Below, in pieces: positions 41,974 to 51,456 of a stretch of DNA of 64,000 nucleotides. The translations under genes were made by a program, and so were the position numbers. Each line of letters begins with the position of its first letter. Positions within the stretch are counted from its first letter, which is position 1. The notes beneath the pieces were generated by a model. It made no database searches and was not told the DNA's origin. It saw nothing but the letters and a program-made list of their open reading frames with translations. The DNA is from Streptomyces anulatus. GTDB lineage: Bacteria > Actinomycetota > Actinomycetes > Streptomycetales > Streptomycetaceae. The stretch spans positions 372,001-436,000 of the forward strand of contig NZ_BMVK01000003.1 in NCBI RefSeq assembly GCF_014650675.1, in the 5' to 3' direction.

Positions 41974-43704
41974 TCAGCCGAGCACGGAGATGTCGGTGAT
42001 GCCGCCCCGGTAGCCGCCCGTGCCGTCCGAGGGGAGTTCCGTGATGTGGATCAGGACGTACCGCGTGCGGACGGGCTCGTCGAGCTTCTCCTTGAGCGTC
42101 GACCCCGCGACCGTCCGCTTGACGATCGGCTGGTCGAAGTCGGCCGTCGTGGACGGGGACGAGGCGTCGGGGGGCGCGGCGAGGACGGTCGTCGTCTGTC
42201 CGCTGCGGTACATGGACACATCGACGCCGGAGACGTCCCGCACCTTTCCGAGGTCGACGATGATTCCGCTGCCCTGCTTGCGCTGGGGGAGGTTCCCGAA
42301 GTTGGCGAAGCCCTCGTACCGCGGGGTGACCCAGGATGTGCCCGGGCTGCCGTCGACGGAGTTCGCCACGTCCCGCTGCTTTATCCCGGAGCCGTCGGGC
42401 ATGAACTCCGTGGCCCCCGCGATGTCCAGGGGTTCGGCGGACGGCGCGGGCTTCTCACCCTTGTTCTTGTCGTCCTCGTTCGGTTCGGTGACGCCGGTGT
42501 CGTCCGAGCCCTTGGTGCGGTCGAGCAACGCCTCCGCGAGCTGCCAGCTGCCGAGGCCCAGCGCGGCGATGAGGAGCGCCGAGACGGTCCACTTGAGCGC
42601 TCGGCCGGCACGGCTCTGCAACGGGGCCGGAGGGGCCGCCATCACGGGCTGGGTGACGGCGGACGGGTGGGACGACGGGCGCCCGTACGTGCCCTGCTGA
42701 TAGGTCGTGCGCTGGTACGCCGGCGGCGCGGTGAAGGTGGGTTCCGGAGGAAGGATGCGCGGCATGGCCGCGACGGCCTTGGCCAGCTCGTCCGGGGTGG
42801 TGCAGGGCGGTTCCTGCCGGGATGCGGTGGCGCCGTCGTTGGCGAGCGCCCGCATGGCGAGCTCGGAGAGGCCGCGGTGGACGCCGGCCCGGACCTGGTC
42901 CGGGGCGATGAGCCCCATGTTCTTGGGAAGCCCGGCGAGCCCGTGGGCGTCGTCCCCGTACGGCCAGCGGTGGGTCAGTGCGGCGTACAGGAGGGCGCCG
43001 ATGGCTTCGGTGTCCGTCCGGAGGGGGCGCTCGGCGGTGATGCCGCGCAGGGCGGCGTTCACGGCGAGGCCGCGGATGCGGTACTGCCCGGTGGAGCTGC
43101 GCAGGACCGCGCCGGGGGTGAGGCGCAGATGGGACAGGCCCTCGCGGTGGGCGGCGGCCATCGCCTGGGAGAGCTGGCTGACGAGCTGGTAGGCGTCGTG
43201 GGCCTCCATCGGCCCGGTGGCCAGCAGAGCGGTGAGCTCGGTGGCGTCCGGCAGCCATTCGTGGACCACGTAGACGAGGTCGTTCTCCTCGACGGCGTCC
43301 AGGACCTGGACGAAGCGGGGGTCGCCGAGCAGGGCCGAGGAGCGGGCTGCGGCGAGCACCGAGCGGGCCCGCGGGTGGTCCGCGGGCAGCAGGTGCACGC
43401 CCACCGCCCGGCGGAGCTTCTCGTCGACAGCACGCCAGCTGCTGAAGCCGTCCAGACGGGTGACGCACTCCTCCAGGCGGTAGCGCCCGGCGAGTTTGTG
43501 GCCGCTGTGCAGATCGGGTGACGCCGGAACGGCCTCGGAACGCTCCCCCCCACCGTCCGTGTTCTCGGTGTCCTTGGGGCTCGCGCCCTCGGTGTCCTCG
43601 GCTTGCGCCGTCCCGTCGGTCGTGGCCTCGTCCGCCTTGGCGGTCAGCGGCTCGTCGCCGCTGTTGTCAGCCACGTCGACGGCAGCCGTGCTACGTTCCG
43701 CCAC
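41974..43704 (-). CDS. Pseudokinase-discoidin membrane protein, MurJ partner
   Basis: A 576-residue protein. Residues about 68-310 have a protein-kinase-like fold but the catalytic loop reads GLSHLRLTPGAVL where HRDxKPxN is expected, the ATP Lys segment is AVGVHLL and DFG is replaced by IRGLAV, so it should not phosphorylate. A Pro/Gln-rich linker, one transmembrane helix near 360-385 and an extracellular F5/8 (discoidin)-like domain follow. Mycobacterial MviN (Rv3910) carries just such a pseudokinase and extracellular domain fused to MurJ; here they are a separate gene just downstream of murJ. Confidence 0.88.
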   Translation of the reverse strand: MAERSTAAVDVADNSGDEPLTAKADEATTDGTAQAEDTEGASPKDTENTDGGGERSEAVPASPDLHSGHKLAGRYRLEECVTRLDGFSSWRAVDEKLRRAVGVHLLPADHPRARSVLAAARSSALLGDPRFVQVLDAVEENDLVYVVHEWLPDATELTALLATGPMEAHDAYQLVSQLSQAMAAAHREGLSHLRLTPGAVLRSSTGQYRIRGLAVNAALRGITAERPLRTDTEAIGALLYAALTHRWPYGDDAHGLAGLPKNMGLIAPDQVRAGVHRGLSELAMRALANDGATASRQEPPCTTPDELAKAVAAMPRILPPEPTFTAPPAYQRTTYQQGTYGRPSSHPSAVTQPVMAAPPAPLQSRAGRALKWTVSALLIAALGLGSWQLAEALLDRTKGSDDTGVTEPNEDDKNKGEKPAPSAEPLDIAGATEFMPDGSGIKQRDVANSVDGSPGTSWVTPRYEGFANFGNLPQRKQGSGIIVDLGKVRDVSGVDVSMYRSGQTTTVLAAPPDASSPSTTADFDQPIVKRTVAGSTLKEKLDEPVRTRYVLIHITELPSDGTGGYRGGITDISVLG

Positions 43705-43833
43705 CGTCGTTCCTGCCTCCCCATCCGTTGCGCGATGCCAGCCAGCTCTGCACAGTCACGCCAATTGTGCCCACACTCCGGCGCTATGCACGACACGCGG
43801 AGTGCGGCGATGGTTGTGCGGGCGGGTGCTCAT

Positions 43834-45996
43834 TCAGCGTCCGAGCCGTCCACGGACCATGCCGACCAGGCCGTTGACCTCTTCGATGCGCATCTTCTTC
43901 GCCGCGACGAAGAAGATGCCCAGGAGGAGGACGCCGCCGCAGATCAGCGCGGCCAGCGAGCCGAGAGCACCGGTGCCGACGAGTTCCAGGATCCCGAACC
44001 CGACGGCGCCGCCGACCAGGGCGGCGGGCACCGCGGCCATGCAGAGGCGGGCGTAGGTCCGCACGATGTGCGCGCCGTCCAGATCGCCGCCCAGCCGGTT
44101 GCGCAGCCTGCGCCAGGCGACGCCGACGCCGACCGCGTAGGCCAGACCGTAGGAGAAGGCCATGCCGACGACGGCCCAGCGGGCCGGCAGGACGACGTAA
44201 CAGAGCGCGGAGGCGGCGGCGTTGACGGCGGCCACGATGACCGTGTTGTAGAAGGGAGTGCGGGTGTCCTCGTAGGCGTAGAACCCGCGGAGGACGACGT
44301 ACTGCACGGAGTACGGGATCAGGCCGAGCGCGAAGGCCATGAGGATGAAGCCCATGGAGCGGGCGGCCTCGGTGCCGCTGGAGGCGTACAGCAGGGTGGC
44401 CATCGGCAGGCCGAGCGCGAGGAAGGCGAAGGCCACCGGCACGATGGCGACGGCCGAGTTGCGCAGTCCCTGCGAGATGTCGTCGCGGACCGCACCCGGG
44501 TCGTTGTCATGGGCCGCCCGGGAGATGCGGGGCAGCAGCGCGGCCATGACCGAGACGGTGATGATGGCCTGCGGCATGCCCCAGATCAGCTGGGCGTTGG
44601 AGTAGGCCAGGAACCCGGTGCCGTCGTGGCCCGAGGCCGTGCCGGCCGCGGTGGCGAGCTGGGTGACGACCAGGACGCCCGCCTGGTTGGCCAGGACGAA
44701 CAGCACGGTCCACTTGGCGAGCTTGACGGTCTTGCCGAGCCCGTGGCCCTTCCAGTCGAACCGGGGGCGGAAGCGGAAGCCCGTCTCGCGCAGGTAGGGA
44801 ATCATCGCCAGGGACTGGACGACGAGGCCGAGCAGGGTGCCGATGCCCAGCAGCCGGACGCCCTCCGGCGGGATGGTGTCGACACCCATCCGCGACTCGG
44901 CGGAGGTGCCGTAGACCCAGATGAACAGCCCGAACGTGATGATCATGACGATGTTGTTGAGGACCGGGGTCCACATCATCGCGCCGAACTTGCCACGGGC
45001 GTTGAGGATCTGGCCCATCACCACGTGCACGCCCATGAAGAAGATGGTGGGCAGGCAGTAGCGGGCGAAGGTGACGGCGACGCTGTTGGCGGCCACGTCG
45101 TCGGCGATCGTGCTGGACATCAGCTTGATCAGCACCGGTGCGACAAGGACCGCTGCGGCGACGATCAGACCGAGCGCGACCATCACCAGGGTCAGGAGCC
45201 GGTTGGCGAAGGCCTCGCCACCGTCCTCGTCGTCCTTCATGGCGCGGACGAGCTGGGGGACGAAGACCGAGTTCAGGCCGCCGCCGACGGTGAGGATGTA
45301 GATCATCGTCGGCAGGGTGTACGCGATGGTGAAGCTGTCGCCGAGCAGCGCGGCGCCGAGTGCGGCGGTGATCACCAGGGACCGAACGAAGCCGGTGAGC
45401 CGGGAGACGAGCGTGCCGGCGGCCATGAGCGCGCTGGACTTGAGGAGTCCGGAGACCTTGCCGCCGCCGCCCTTGGCGGGTGCGGGTGCGGGAGCCGGTT
45501 CGGGCTGGGGCGGCACCGGGGGCTTCCCCGATCCCTCCTGGTCCCGGAAGAGATGGGCGAAGGCGTCCGGCTCCTGCCGGTCGTCCGACGCCTGGGTGAC
45601 GAGGGCGTCGACGCCGACGAACTGCGTGGTCGCCGGGCGGTCCCCGTACGGCAGGTGCCGGGAGGGCCCCGCCGGCTCGGGGGGCGGGGTCTGGGCCCAG
45701 ATGCGCGGGTCGGGAGCGTAGGGAGCGGCGGGCGGCTGCTGGTAGAGCGGCCCCGGCTCCTGGTACGTGCCGGGAGGCGGCGGCGGGTGCGCGGCGCGGT
45801 CGTACAGCGCCTCACCCACCGGGTCCTGGGAGGCCAGGTCCTGCGCCCGGTAGGGGTCGTCCTCGTAGGCGTGCTGGAGGTACGGGTCGGGCGGCACGGA
45901 GCCGTCCTGGCCCGCGCCCGGAGGAACCGGAGGCCCGCCCGGAGACGCTGCTCCGCCCGCGCCCTGCCCGCGGTCACCGTCGTACGGCGCGTTCAT
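43834..45996 (-). CDS. murJ: Lipid II flippase MurJ (MviN)
   Basis: A 720-residue multi-pass MOP-family flippase that carries lipid II to the outer leaflet. The N-terminal 190 residues are Pro/Gly/Tyr-rich and cytosolic. About 14 helices follow; conserved segments include SSALMAAGTLVSRLTGFVRSL and GDSFTIAYTLPTMIYILTVGGGLNSVFVPQL, typical of MurJ. The ATG at 45996 is preceded by GGTAGGGG; the frame is open 54 nt further. Operon: DUF6049 protein, murJ, pseudokinase. Confidence 0.95.
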   Translation of the reverse strand: MNAPYDGDRGQGAGGAASPGGPPVPPGAGQDGSVPPDPYLQHAYEDDPYRAQDLASQDPVGEALYDRAAHPPPPPGTYQEPGPLYQQPPAAPYAPDPRIWAQTPPPEPAGPSRHLPYGDRPATTQFVGVDALVTQASDDRQEPDAFAHLFRDQEGSGKPPVPPQPEPAPAPAPAKGGGGKVSGLLKSSALMAAGTLVSRLTGFVRSLVITAALGAALLGDSFTIAYTLPTMIYILTVGGGLNSVFVPQLVRAMKDDEDGGEAFANRLLTLVMVALGLIVAAAVLVAPVLIKLMSSTIADDVAANSVAVTFARYCLPTIFFMGVHVVMGQILNARGKFGAMMWTPVLNNIVMIITFGLFIWVYGTSAESRMGVDTIPPEGVRLLGIGTLLGLVVQSLAMIPYLRETGFRFRPRFDWKGHGLGKTVKLAKWTVLFVLANQAGVLVVTQLATAAGTASGHDGTGFLAYSNAQLIWGMPQAIITVSVMAALLPRISRAAHDNDPGAVRDDISQGLRNSAVAIVPVAFAFLALGLPMATLLYASSGTEAARSMGFILMAFALGLIPYSVQYVVLRGFYAYEDTRTPFYNTVIVAAVNAAASALCYVVLPARWAVVGMAFSYGLAYAVGVGVAWRRLRNRLGGDLDGAHIVRTYARLCMAAVPAALVGGAVGFGILELVGTGALGSLAALICGGVLLLGIFFVAAKKMRIEEVNGLVGMVRGRLGR

Positions 45997-46046
45997 CGAA
46001 ACCCCTACCTCATCGTCCCCGGCCGACCGGCCACGACAGACATCGC

Positions 46047-48341
46047 TCAACGGTCCACTTTCTCACCCGTTCCCGACGGGGCCCCGCTTTCCGGACCGGT
46101 GTCCGGGGTCGGGTCACTCGGCTGCTCGGGTCCGTCGCCGTTGCCGTCCGCCGTGTCGCTTGCCACGGTGCGCTTGCGGTGGCTGTACATCCTGATGCCC
46201 GCCAGCACCAGGAGCAGCAGGCCGCCGGCGATGACGAGCAGCACGGTGGGCGTCACCTCGGAGACCTTCACGGTGAAGGTCATCTCCTCGCCGTACTGGG
46301 TGCCGTCCTCCGTGTACAGCCGGGCGGTCACCTGGGCGCGGCCGTTGGCGCTGGTCGCCGTGTCGAACTTCACCGACTGGCTGTGCCCGCCGGCGATCCT
46401 GACCGGCAGCTCGGCCATGCTCCCGTCGTCGTTGAACTTGAGCCGGATGTTGTCCGAGGTGAGCCGGAGGACCAGTCGGTCCACGCCCTGCACCAGCTTG
46501 TTCTGCACGGTGACCGGGATCGTCGCGCTGCGCCCGGAGAGGGTGACATCGGACTTCTCGATGAGCTGCACCTCGGAGGTGAGGCTCTGCAGGTAGTCGC
46601 GGACCGCGTCCCGGTACTGCTGCGCCTCCAGGGACCGTCCGCGCCAGGACGTCGACATCGAGCGGTTGACGGCGTTGCCGAAGGGGGTCACCACGCGCTC
46701 GGGCTGCGTCAGGATCGTCTCGAAGCTGTCGAGCGAGCCCTGGGTGGTGCGGATGTCCTGGAACGCCTGCGTGGGCAGTTCCTGGGCCCGCAGCTTCTTC
46801 GGGTAGGCGGCGGCCCGGGGGACCTTGGACGTGGCCCTCGGGTCGGGCTTCACCTCGGCGGCGGCGACGAGGTCCAGGGGCTGCGTCCAGCGGTTGCCCG
46901 CCAGGCCCTCCAGAGCGCGGGCCATCGTCTGGGCCTGTGCGGCGGTGGGCATCCGTGGCGGGGCCACGACGATGCTGCGCTCGTTGTCCGGCGTCTGCTC
47001 GGTCAGAGCGAGGGTCTGGGCGAGGAACTTCTGGACCGCACGGGTGGAGGAGCCCGCCCTCGACATGTCGCCGTCGAACAAGGTCGACAGCCGGGCGTCC
47101 GCGACGACCGCGGTGGTGCCCCCACCGATCGGCCGCGCCGCGGTCGGCGTGTACGGAAGTTCCGTGGTCTCCCGGAAGCTGTCGCTGCGGGCGATCACGT
47201 TGTGGGCCCCCGCCGAGGTCGCCACATCGACGATGGAGGAGTCCACGGCGCCGTTCACGGGCCAGGCGAAGTCGGTGGACGGCTTCACGTGGAGGATGGT
47301 CTCCACGGTGGTCGCGGCCACCGCGGAGGCGTTCTGCAGATGGCTGAGCGTCCCGGAGACGTTCTTGCCGCGATGCGCGATGGAGGCCAGATCGGGGTCG
47401 GCGAACGGCAGCGCGATCACCTTGCCGTCCTCCACCACCTTCTCCAGAGCGGTGAGCCACTGCTTGGCGACGGCCTGGTTCTTGCCCGGGACGGTCGTGT
47501 CACCCGACTCGACCTCGTACTTCCCGGCCATCGCCGCGACGCTCGCCAGGAGGTCCGGGTCGACGACCCAGGTCACGGGGAGCCGGCTGCCCAGGGACAC
47601 CATCTGCTCCAGCCGACCGCCGGGCGCCAGCTCCTTGGCCAGTTCGTCGTCGGTGAACACGGGGGTCTGCTGTTCGTCCGAGCGGGTCTCCGCCGTGACG
47701 TGGGGAGACGCGATCAGCGGCCAGAGGAAGGTGAGCTTCGTCCTGCTGTCGCTCGCCTCGGGCTGCCAGGGCAGGAACGAGCGCTCGATGCCCAGCACCT
47801 GCTCGTAGGGGGCGGTGGTCGTACGGCCGGAGACCGAGACACCGAGCTGGTAGACGCCCGGGTCGTCCAGGCCGAGCTTGTCGACGGGCACGGTGAGCGT
47901 GAAGTCCTGGCTGATCCCCTTGGCGAGCTTGGGGAACTTCACCGTGTACTTGTCCCCGACGGTGACCGGGTCGACGCCGGGAACGTACGCGGAGCGCTTC
48001 GAGGCGTCGTCGACCTCTCCGCGGCCGGAGAGCCGGGGGCCGACCCGCAGATCGACCTCGGCGCTGCTGATCGTCTCCTTGCCCTTGTTGGTGAGCGTTC
48101 CGGAGACGGTCAGGGTGTCGTCCTCCGCGGGAACGCTCGGGGAGAGCGTGTTCAGGGACACAGCGACCGTACGGGAGCCCGTGGGGGCCTTGGCGGGCTC
48201 GGCGGCCGGGGCGGCACCGGCGGCCGGAACGGCCAGGAGACCGGCCAGCAGCGGTGCTCCGAGCACCGCTGAGGCCGTGCGCCGGAGCCACCGGCGGGCA
48301 GGAGAGGGACGAGTCCCCTGAAAGTCTGCCGCCTCGGCCAC
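46047..48341 (-). CDS. Secreted DUF6049 family protein
   Basis: A 764-residue protein with a signal peptide (about 15-45, LLAGLLAVPAAGAAPA), a CARDB-like beta domain near the start (AEDDTLTVSGTLTNKGKETI), a large middle segment, and a C-terminal transmembrane helix (VLLVIAGGLLLLVLAGIRM) with a short basic tail. DUF6049 proteins sit directly upstream of murJ in Streptomyces. Role in the envelope is inferred from this position. Start is GTG. Confidence 0.85.
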   Translation of the reverse strand: MAEAADFQGTRPSPARRWLRRTASAVLGAPLLAGLLAVPAAGAAPAAEPAKAPTGSRTVAVSLNTLSPSVPAEDDTLTVSGTLTNKGKETISSAEVDLRVGPRLSGRGEVDDASKRSAYVPGVDPVTVGDKYTVKFPKLAKGISQDFTLTVPVDKLGLDDPGVYQLGVSVSGRTTTAPYEQVLGIERSFLPWQPEASDSRTKLTFLWPLIASPHVTAETRSDEQQTPVFTDDELAKELAPGGRLEQMVSLGSRLPVTWVVDPDLLASVAAMAGKYEVESGDTTVPGKNQAVAKQWLTALEKVVEDGKVIALPFADPDLASIAHRGKNVSGTLSHLQNASAVAATTVETILHVKPSTDFAWPVNGAVDSSIVDVATSAGAHNVIARSDSFRETTELPYTPTAARPIGGGTTAVVADARLSTLFDGDMSRAGSSTRAVQKFLAQTLALTEQTPDNERSIVVAPPRMPTAAQAQTMARALEGLAGNRWTQPLDLVAAAEVKPDPRATSKVPRAAAYPKKLRAQELPTQAFQDIRTTQGSLDSFETILTQPERVVTPFGNAVNRSMSTSWRGRSLEAQQYRDAVRDYLQSLTSEVQLIEKSDVTLSGRSATIPVTVQNKLVQGVDRLVLRLTSDNIRLKFNDDGSMAELPVRIAGGHSQSVKFDTATSANGRAQVTARLYTEDGTQYGEEMTFTVKVSEVTPTVLLVIAGGLLLLVLAGIRMYSHRKRTVASDTADGNGDGPEQPSDPTPDTGPESGAPSGTGEKVDR

Positions 48342-48521
48342 GCGCCTACCCGTCCCTCGTCGTCGTCAGATGCTGTCGATCGTTCGGTCCTGCGTCCCCG
48401 CATGGTAACGAGGTGCGGCGGGCCGAAGTGCTGGGGTCCATCGCACATGATCGCGGGTATCCCGCAGGGTCCCCGTAAACGATGACGCCGCGACCGGTCC
48501 GTGCACGTACCCTTTTCTGTT

Positions 48522-49964
48522 GTGCCGAACGCCAACGAAGAGAACGCCAGTGCACTGAGCCAGGTGCAGCACCGCGCGGTGAGTGAGCTGCTGCGGGTGT
48601 CCCCGGTCGCCGACGACCTCGCCCGCCGATTCCAGGAGGCCGGATTCGGCCTCGCGCTGGTCGGCGGCTCGGTCCGGGACGCACTGCTGGGCAGGCTCGG
48701 GAACGACTTGGACTTCACCACCGATGCCCGCCCCGAGGACGTGCTCAAGATCGTCCGCCCCTGGGCCGACTCGGTGTGGGAGGTCGGGATCGCCTTCGGC
48801 ACCGTCGGTTCCCAGAAGGACGGCTATCAGATCGAGGTCACGACCTACCGGTCCGAGGCCTACGACCGGACCTCGCGCAAGCCGGAGGTCTCCTACGGCG
48901 ACTCCATCGAGGACGACCTCGTGCGCCGCGACTTCACGGTCAACGCGATGGCCGTGGCGCTGCCGCAGAAGGAGTTCGTCGATCCGTACGGAGGTCTGAA
49001 GGACCTCGCCGAGCGAGTGCTGCGCACCCCGGGCACGCCCGAGGCGTCCTTCTCCGACGACCCGCTGCGCATGCTGCGCGCGGCCCGCTTCGCCGCGCAG
49101 CTCGACTTCGAGGTCGCCCCCGACGTCGTGACCGCCATGACGGAGATGGCCTCGCGGATCGGCATCGTCTCCGCCGAGCGGGTCCGCGACGAACTCAACA
49201 AGCTGCTGCTCTCCCAGCACCCGCGCAAGGGTCTGGGGCTCCTGGTCGACACAGGACTCGCCGAGCAGGTGCTGCCCGAGCTTCCCGCGCTGCGCCTGGA
49301 GAGTGACGAGCATCACCGTCACAAGGACGTCTACGAGCACTCGCTGACCGTCCTGGAACAGGCCATCGACCTGGAGGAGGACGGGCCCGACCTCGTACTG
49401 CGGCTGGCCGCGCTGCTCCATGACATCGGCAAGCCGAGGACCCGCCGCTTCGAGAAGGACGGCAGGGTCTCCTTCCACCACCACGAGGTGGTGGGCGCGA
49501 AGATGACGAAGAAGCGCATGACCGAGCTCAAGTACTCCAACGAGCTGGTCAAGGACGTGTCGAAACTGGTGGAGCTGCACCTGCGCTTCCACGGGTACGG
49601 CGACGGCGAGTGGACCGACTCCGCAGTGCGTCGATATGTGCGTGACGCCGGGCCGCTGCTCGAACGTCTCCACAAGCTGACCCGGTCGGACTGCACGACC
49701 CGGAACAAGCGCAAGGCGAACGCGCTCTCCCGCACCTATGACGGGCTGGAGGAACGCATCGCCCTGCTGCAGGAGCAGGAGGAGCTCGACTCGATCCGCC
49801 CCGATCTGGACGGCAACGAGATCATGCAGATCCTCGACGTCGGACCCGGCCCGGTGATCGGCAAGGCGTACGGGTTCCTGCTGGAGCTGCGCCTGGAGCA
49901 CGGACCGATGGAGAGAGAGGCCGCGGTGGCAGCGCTCAAGGAGTGGTGGGCGCAGCAGGACTGA
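48522..49964 (+). CDS. CCA tRNA nucleotidyltransferase
   Basis: A 480-residue class II nucleotidyltransferase that adds or repairs the CCA end of tRNAs, needed here because the visible tRNAs do not encode CCA. GGSVRDALLG is the nucleotidyl-transfer loop, DLDFTTDA holds the metal Asp pair, and RRDFTVNAMA is the base-selecting motif. The C-terminal HD domain is ALLHDIGKPRT. The GTG at 48522 begins PNANEENAS, the conserved start; 21 nt earlier another GTG is in frame. Neither has a clear ribosome site, so the message may be leaderless. Confidence 0.93.
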   Translation: MPNANEENASALSQVQHRAVSELLRVSPVADDLARRFQEAGFGLALVGGSVRDALLGRLGNDLDFTTDARPEDVLKIVRPWADSVWEVGIAFGTVGSQKDGYQIEVTTYRSEAYDRTSRKPEVSYGDSIEDDLVRRDFTVNAMAVALPQKEFVDPYGGLKDLAERVLRTPGTPEASFSDDPLRMLRAARFAAQLDFEVAPDVVTAMTEMASRIGIVSAERVRDELNKLLLSQHPRKGLGLLVDTGLAEQVLPELPALRLESDEHHRHKDVYEHSLTVLEQAIDLEEDGPDLVLRLAALLHDIGKPRTRRFEKDGRVSFHHHEVVGAKMTKKRMTELKYSNELVKDVSKLVELHLRFHGYGDGEWTDSAVRRYVRDAGPLLERLHKLTRSDCTTRNKRKANALSRTYDGLEERIALLQEQEELDSIRPDLDGNEIMQILDVGPGPVIGKAYGFLLELRLEHGPMEREAAVAALKEWWAQQD

Positions 49965-49978
49965 GCCCGGCGGCTGAT

Positions 49979-49992
49979 GTTTCACGTGAAAC
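49979..49992. other. parS: parS site 5
   Basis: Perfect site in a longer palindrome CGGCGGCTGATG...CATCAGCCGCCG after the CCA-transferase stop. It may double as its terminator. Confidence 0.97.
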
Positions 49993-50021
49993 ATCAGCCG
50001 CCGGATGTGCCGAGGGGCGTT

Positions 50022-50035
50022 GTTTCACGTGAAAC
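50022..50035. other. parS: parS site 6
   Basis: Perfect site, 43 bp from site 5, at the centre of a perfect palindrome of about 40 bp (arms TGCCGAGGGGCGTT / AACGCCCCTCGGCA). Confidence 0.97.
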
Positions 50036-50062
50036 AACGCCCCTCGGCACATCCGTGACCGG

Positions 50063-51331
50063 CTACCGGTAGGCATCGGTGCGTCGCCGGCGGAACATCG
50101 TGACCGCGACCACCGCGTACAGCACCGACACGACCGCCACGACGGCGACGGATCTACCGTCCGGCGGGAGCATCAGGGCTGCCACCCCTGCGGCGCTCAC
50201 GAACGCGACGTTGAAGAGCACGTCGTAGAGCGAGAAGACCCGGCCGCGGAAGGAATCGTCGACCGAGGTCTGGACGACCGTGTCGGTCGCGATCTTCGAC
50301 CCCTGGGTCACGATGCCGAGCACGAACGCGGCGATCAGCATCGGGACGGGAGCGAAGGAGAGGCCCAGGGCGGGCACCAGGACCGCCGCCGCGCCGGCAC
50401 AGCCGACGATCCACCCGTACCGGCCGAGCTGCCCCACCGCCCACGGGGTGAGGACGGCGGCGACGAAGAAGCCCGCACCGGACATCCCGACCGCCAGGCC
50501 GAGCAGGGCCAGCCCGTCGGACTCGGTGTCCGACCACGCGTAGCGGCACAGCATGAGCACCATCACCGTGAGCGCGCCGTAGCAGAAGCGGATCACGGTC
50601 ATCGCGGCCAGCGCCCCGGCCGCATGACGCCGCTGCGCCAGATGGCGCAGCCCGGCGACGAGTCCGCGCGCGGTGACGGCCAGAGCGGCCCGCACCCGCA
50701 GGGGGCTCTCGTCGGTATCCGGTCCCAGCAACGCGCGGGGCAGGCTCAGCGACGCCAGCGCGGAGAGCAGGTAGAGCATCGACCCCAACAGCACGACCGC
50801 CGCGTCGGACTCGTCGGCCACCAGCCGTACGACGAAGGCGAGGCCGCCTCCCGCGGTGGCCGCCAGGGTCCCTGCGGTGGGGGAGAGGGAGTTGGCGACG
50901 ACGAGACGATCGGTGTCGACCACCCGGGGCAGGGCGGCGGAGAGACCGGCCAGCACGAAACGGTTGACGGCGGTGACACAGAGGGCCGAGGCGTAGAAGA
51001 GCCAGTCGGGCACCGAGGCGAGAATCAGCAGGGCCGTGGAACAGGCCAGAGCGGCCCGCAGGAGGTTCCCGTAGAGGAAGACCTGACGTCGGGGCCAGCG
51101 GTCCAGCAGAACCCCTGCGAAGGGCCCGATCAGGGAGTAGGGCAGGAGGAGCACGGCCATCGCCGAAGCGATGGCGGCGGCCGACGTCTGCTTCTCGGGT
51201 GAGAAGACGACGTACGCGGCGAGGGCCACCTGGTAGACGCCGTCGGCGGACTGGGACAGCAGCCGCACGGTGAGCAGGCGGCGGAAGTTCCGCAGGCGCA
51301 ACAGGGTGCGCAGATCACGCGCGACAGACAT
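50063..51331 (-). CDS. MFS transporter
   Basis: About 422 residues, 12 predicted helices. Helix 1-2 reads RNFRRLLTVRLLSQSADGVYQVALAAYV, and the MFS motif A appears as GVLLDRWPRRQVFL. Closest in style to DHA3-type (MefA/NreB-like) permeases; the substrate cannot be told. The ATG at 51331 is chosen on family grounds; a GTG 15 nt earlier is equally open, and neither has a ribosome site. Confidence 0.88.
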   Translation of the reverse strand: MSVARDLRTLLRLRNFRRLLTVRLLSQSADGVYQVALAAYVVFSPEKQTSAAAIASAMAVLLLPYSLIGPFAGVLLDRWPRRQVFLYGNLLRAALACSTALLILASVPDWLFYASALCVTAVNRFVLAGLSAALPRVVDTDRLVVANSLSPTAGTLAATAGGGLAFVVRLVADESDAAVVLLGSMLYLLSALASLSLPRALLGPDTDESPLRVRAALAVTARGLVAGLRHLAQRRHAAGALAAMTVIRFCYGALTVMVLMLCRYAWSDTESDGLALLGLAVGMSGAGFFVAAVLTPWAVGQLGRYGWIVGCAGAAAVLVPALGLSFAPVPMLIAAFVLGIVTQGSKIATDTVVQTSVDDSFRGRVFSLYDVLFNVAFVSAAGVAALMLPPDGRSVAVVAVVSVLYAVVAVTMFRRRRTDAYR

Positions 51332-51348
51332 GGGAGCAAGCGTCACAC

Positions 51349-51391
51349 ACGTCGGGGGTCCGCGGGCGGATTGCCCGGGGACCCCCGACGT
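51349..51391 (-). terminator. Terminator of the inositol phosphate synthase gene
   Basis: Perfect 13-bp arms ACGTCGGGGGTCC (51349-51361) and GGACCCCCGACGT (51379-51391), downstream of a minus-strand gene. Confidence 0.85.
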
Positions 51392-51456
51392 GCGGCAGGA
51401 AGAGGTGAGCGTCTCCGCTCAGCGCTCCGGTGAGGCTGTCGACCGAGAAGGCCGGT

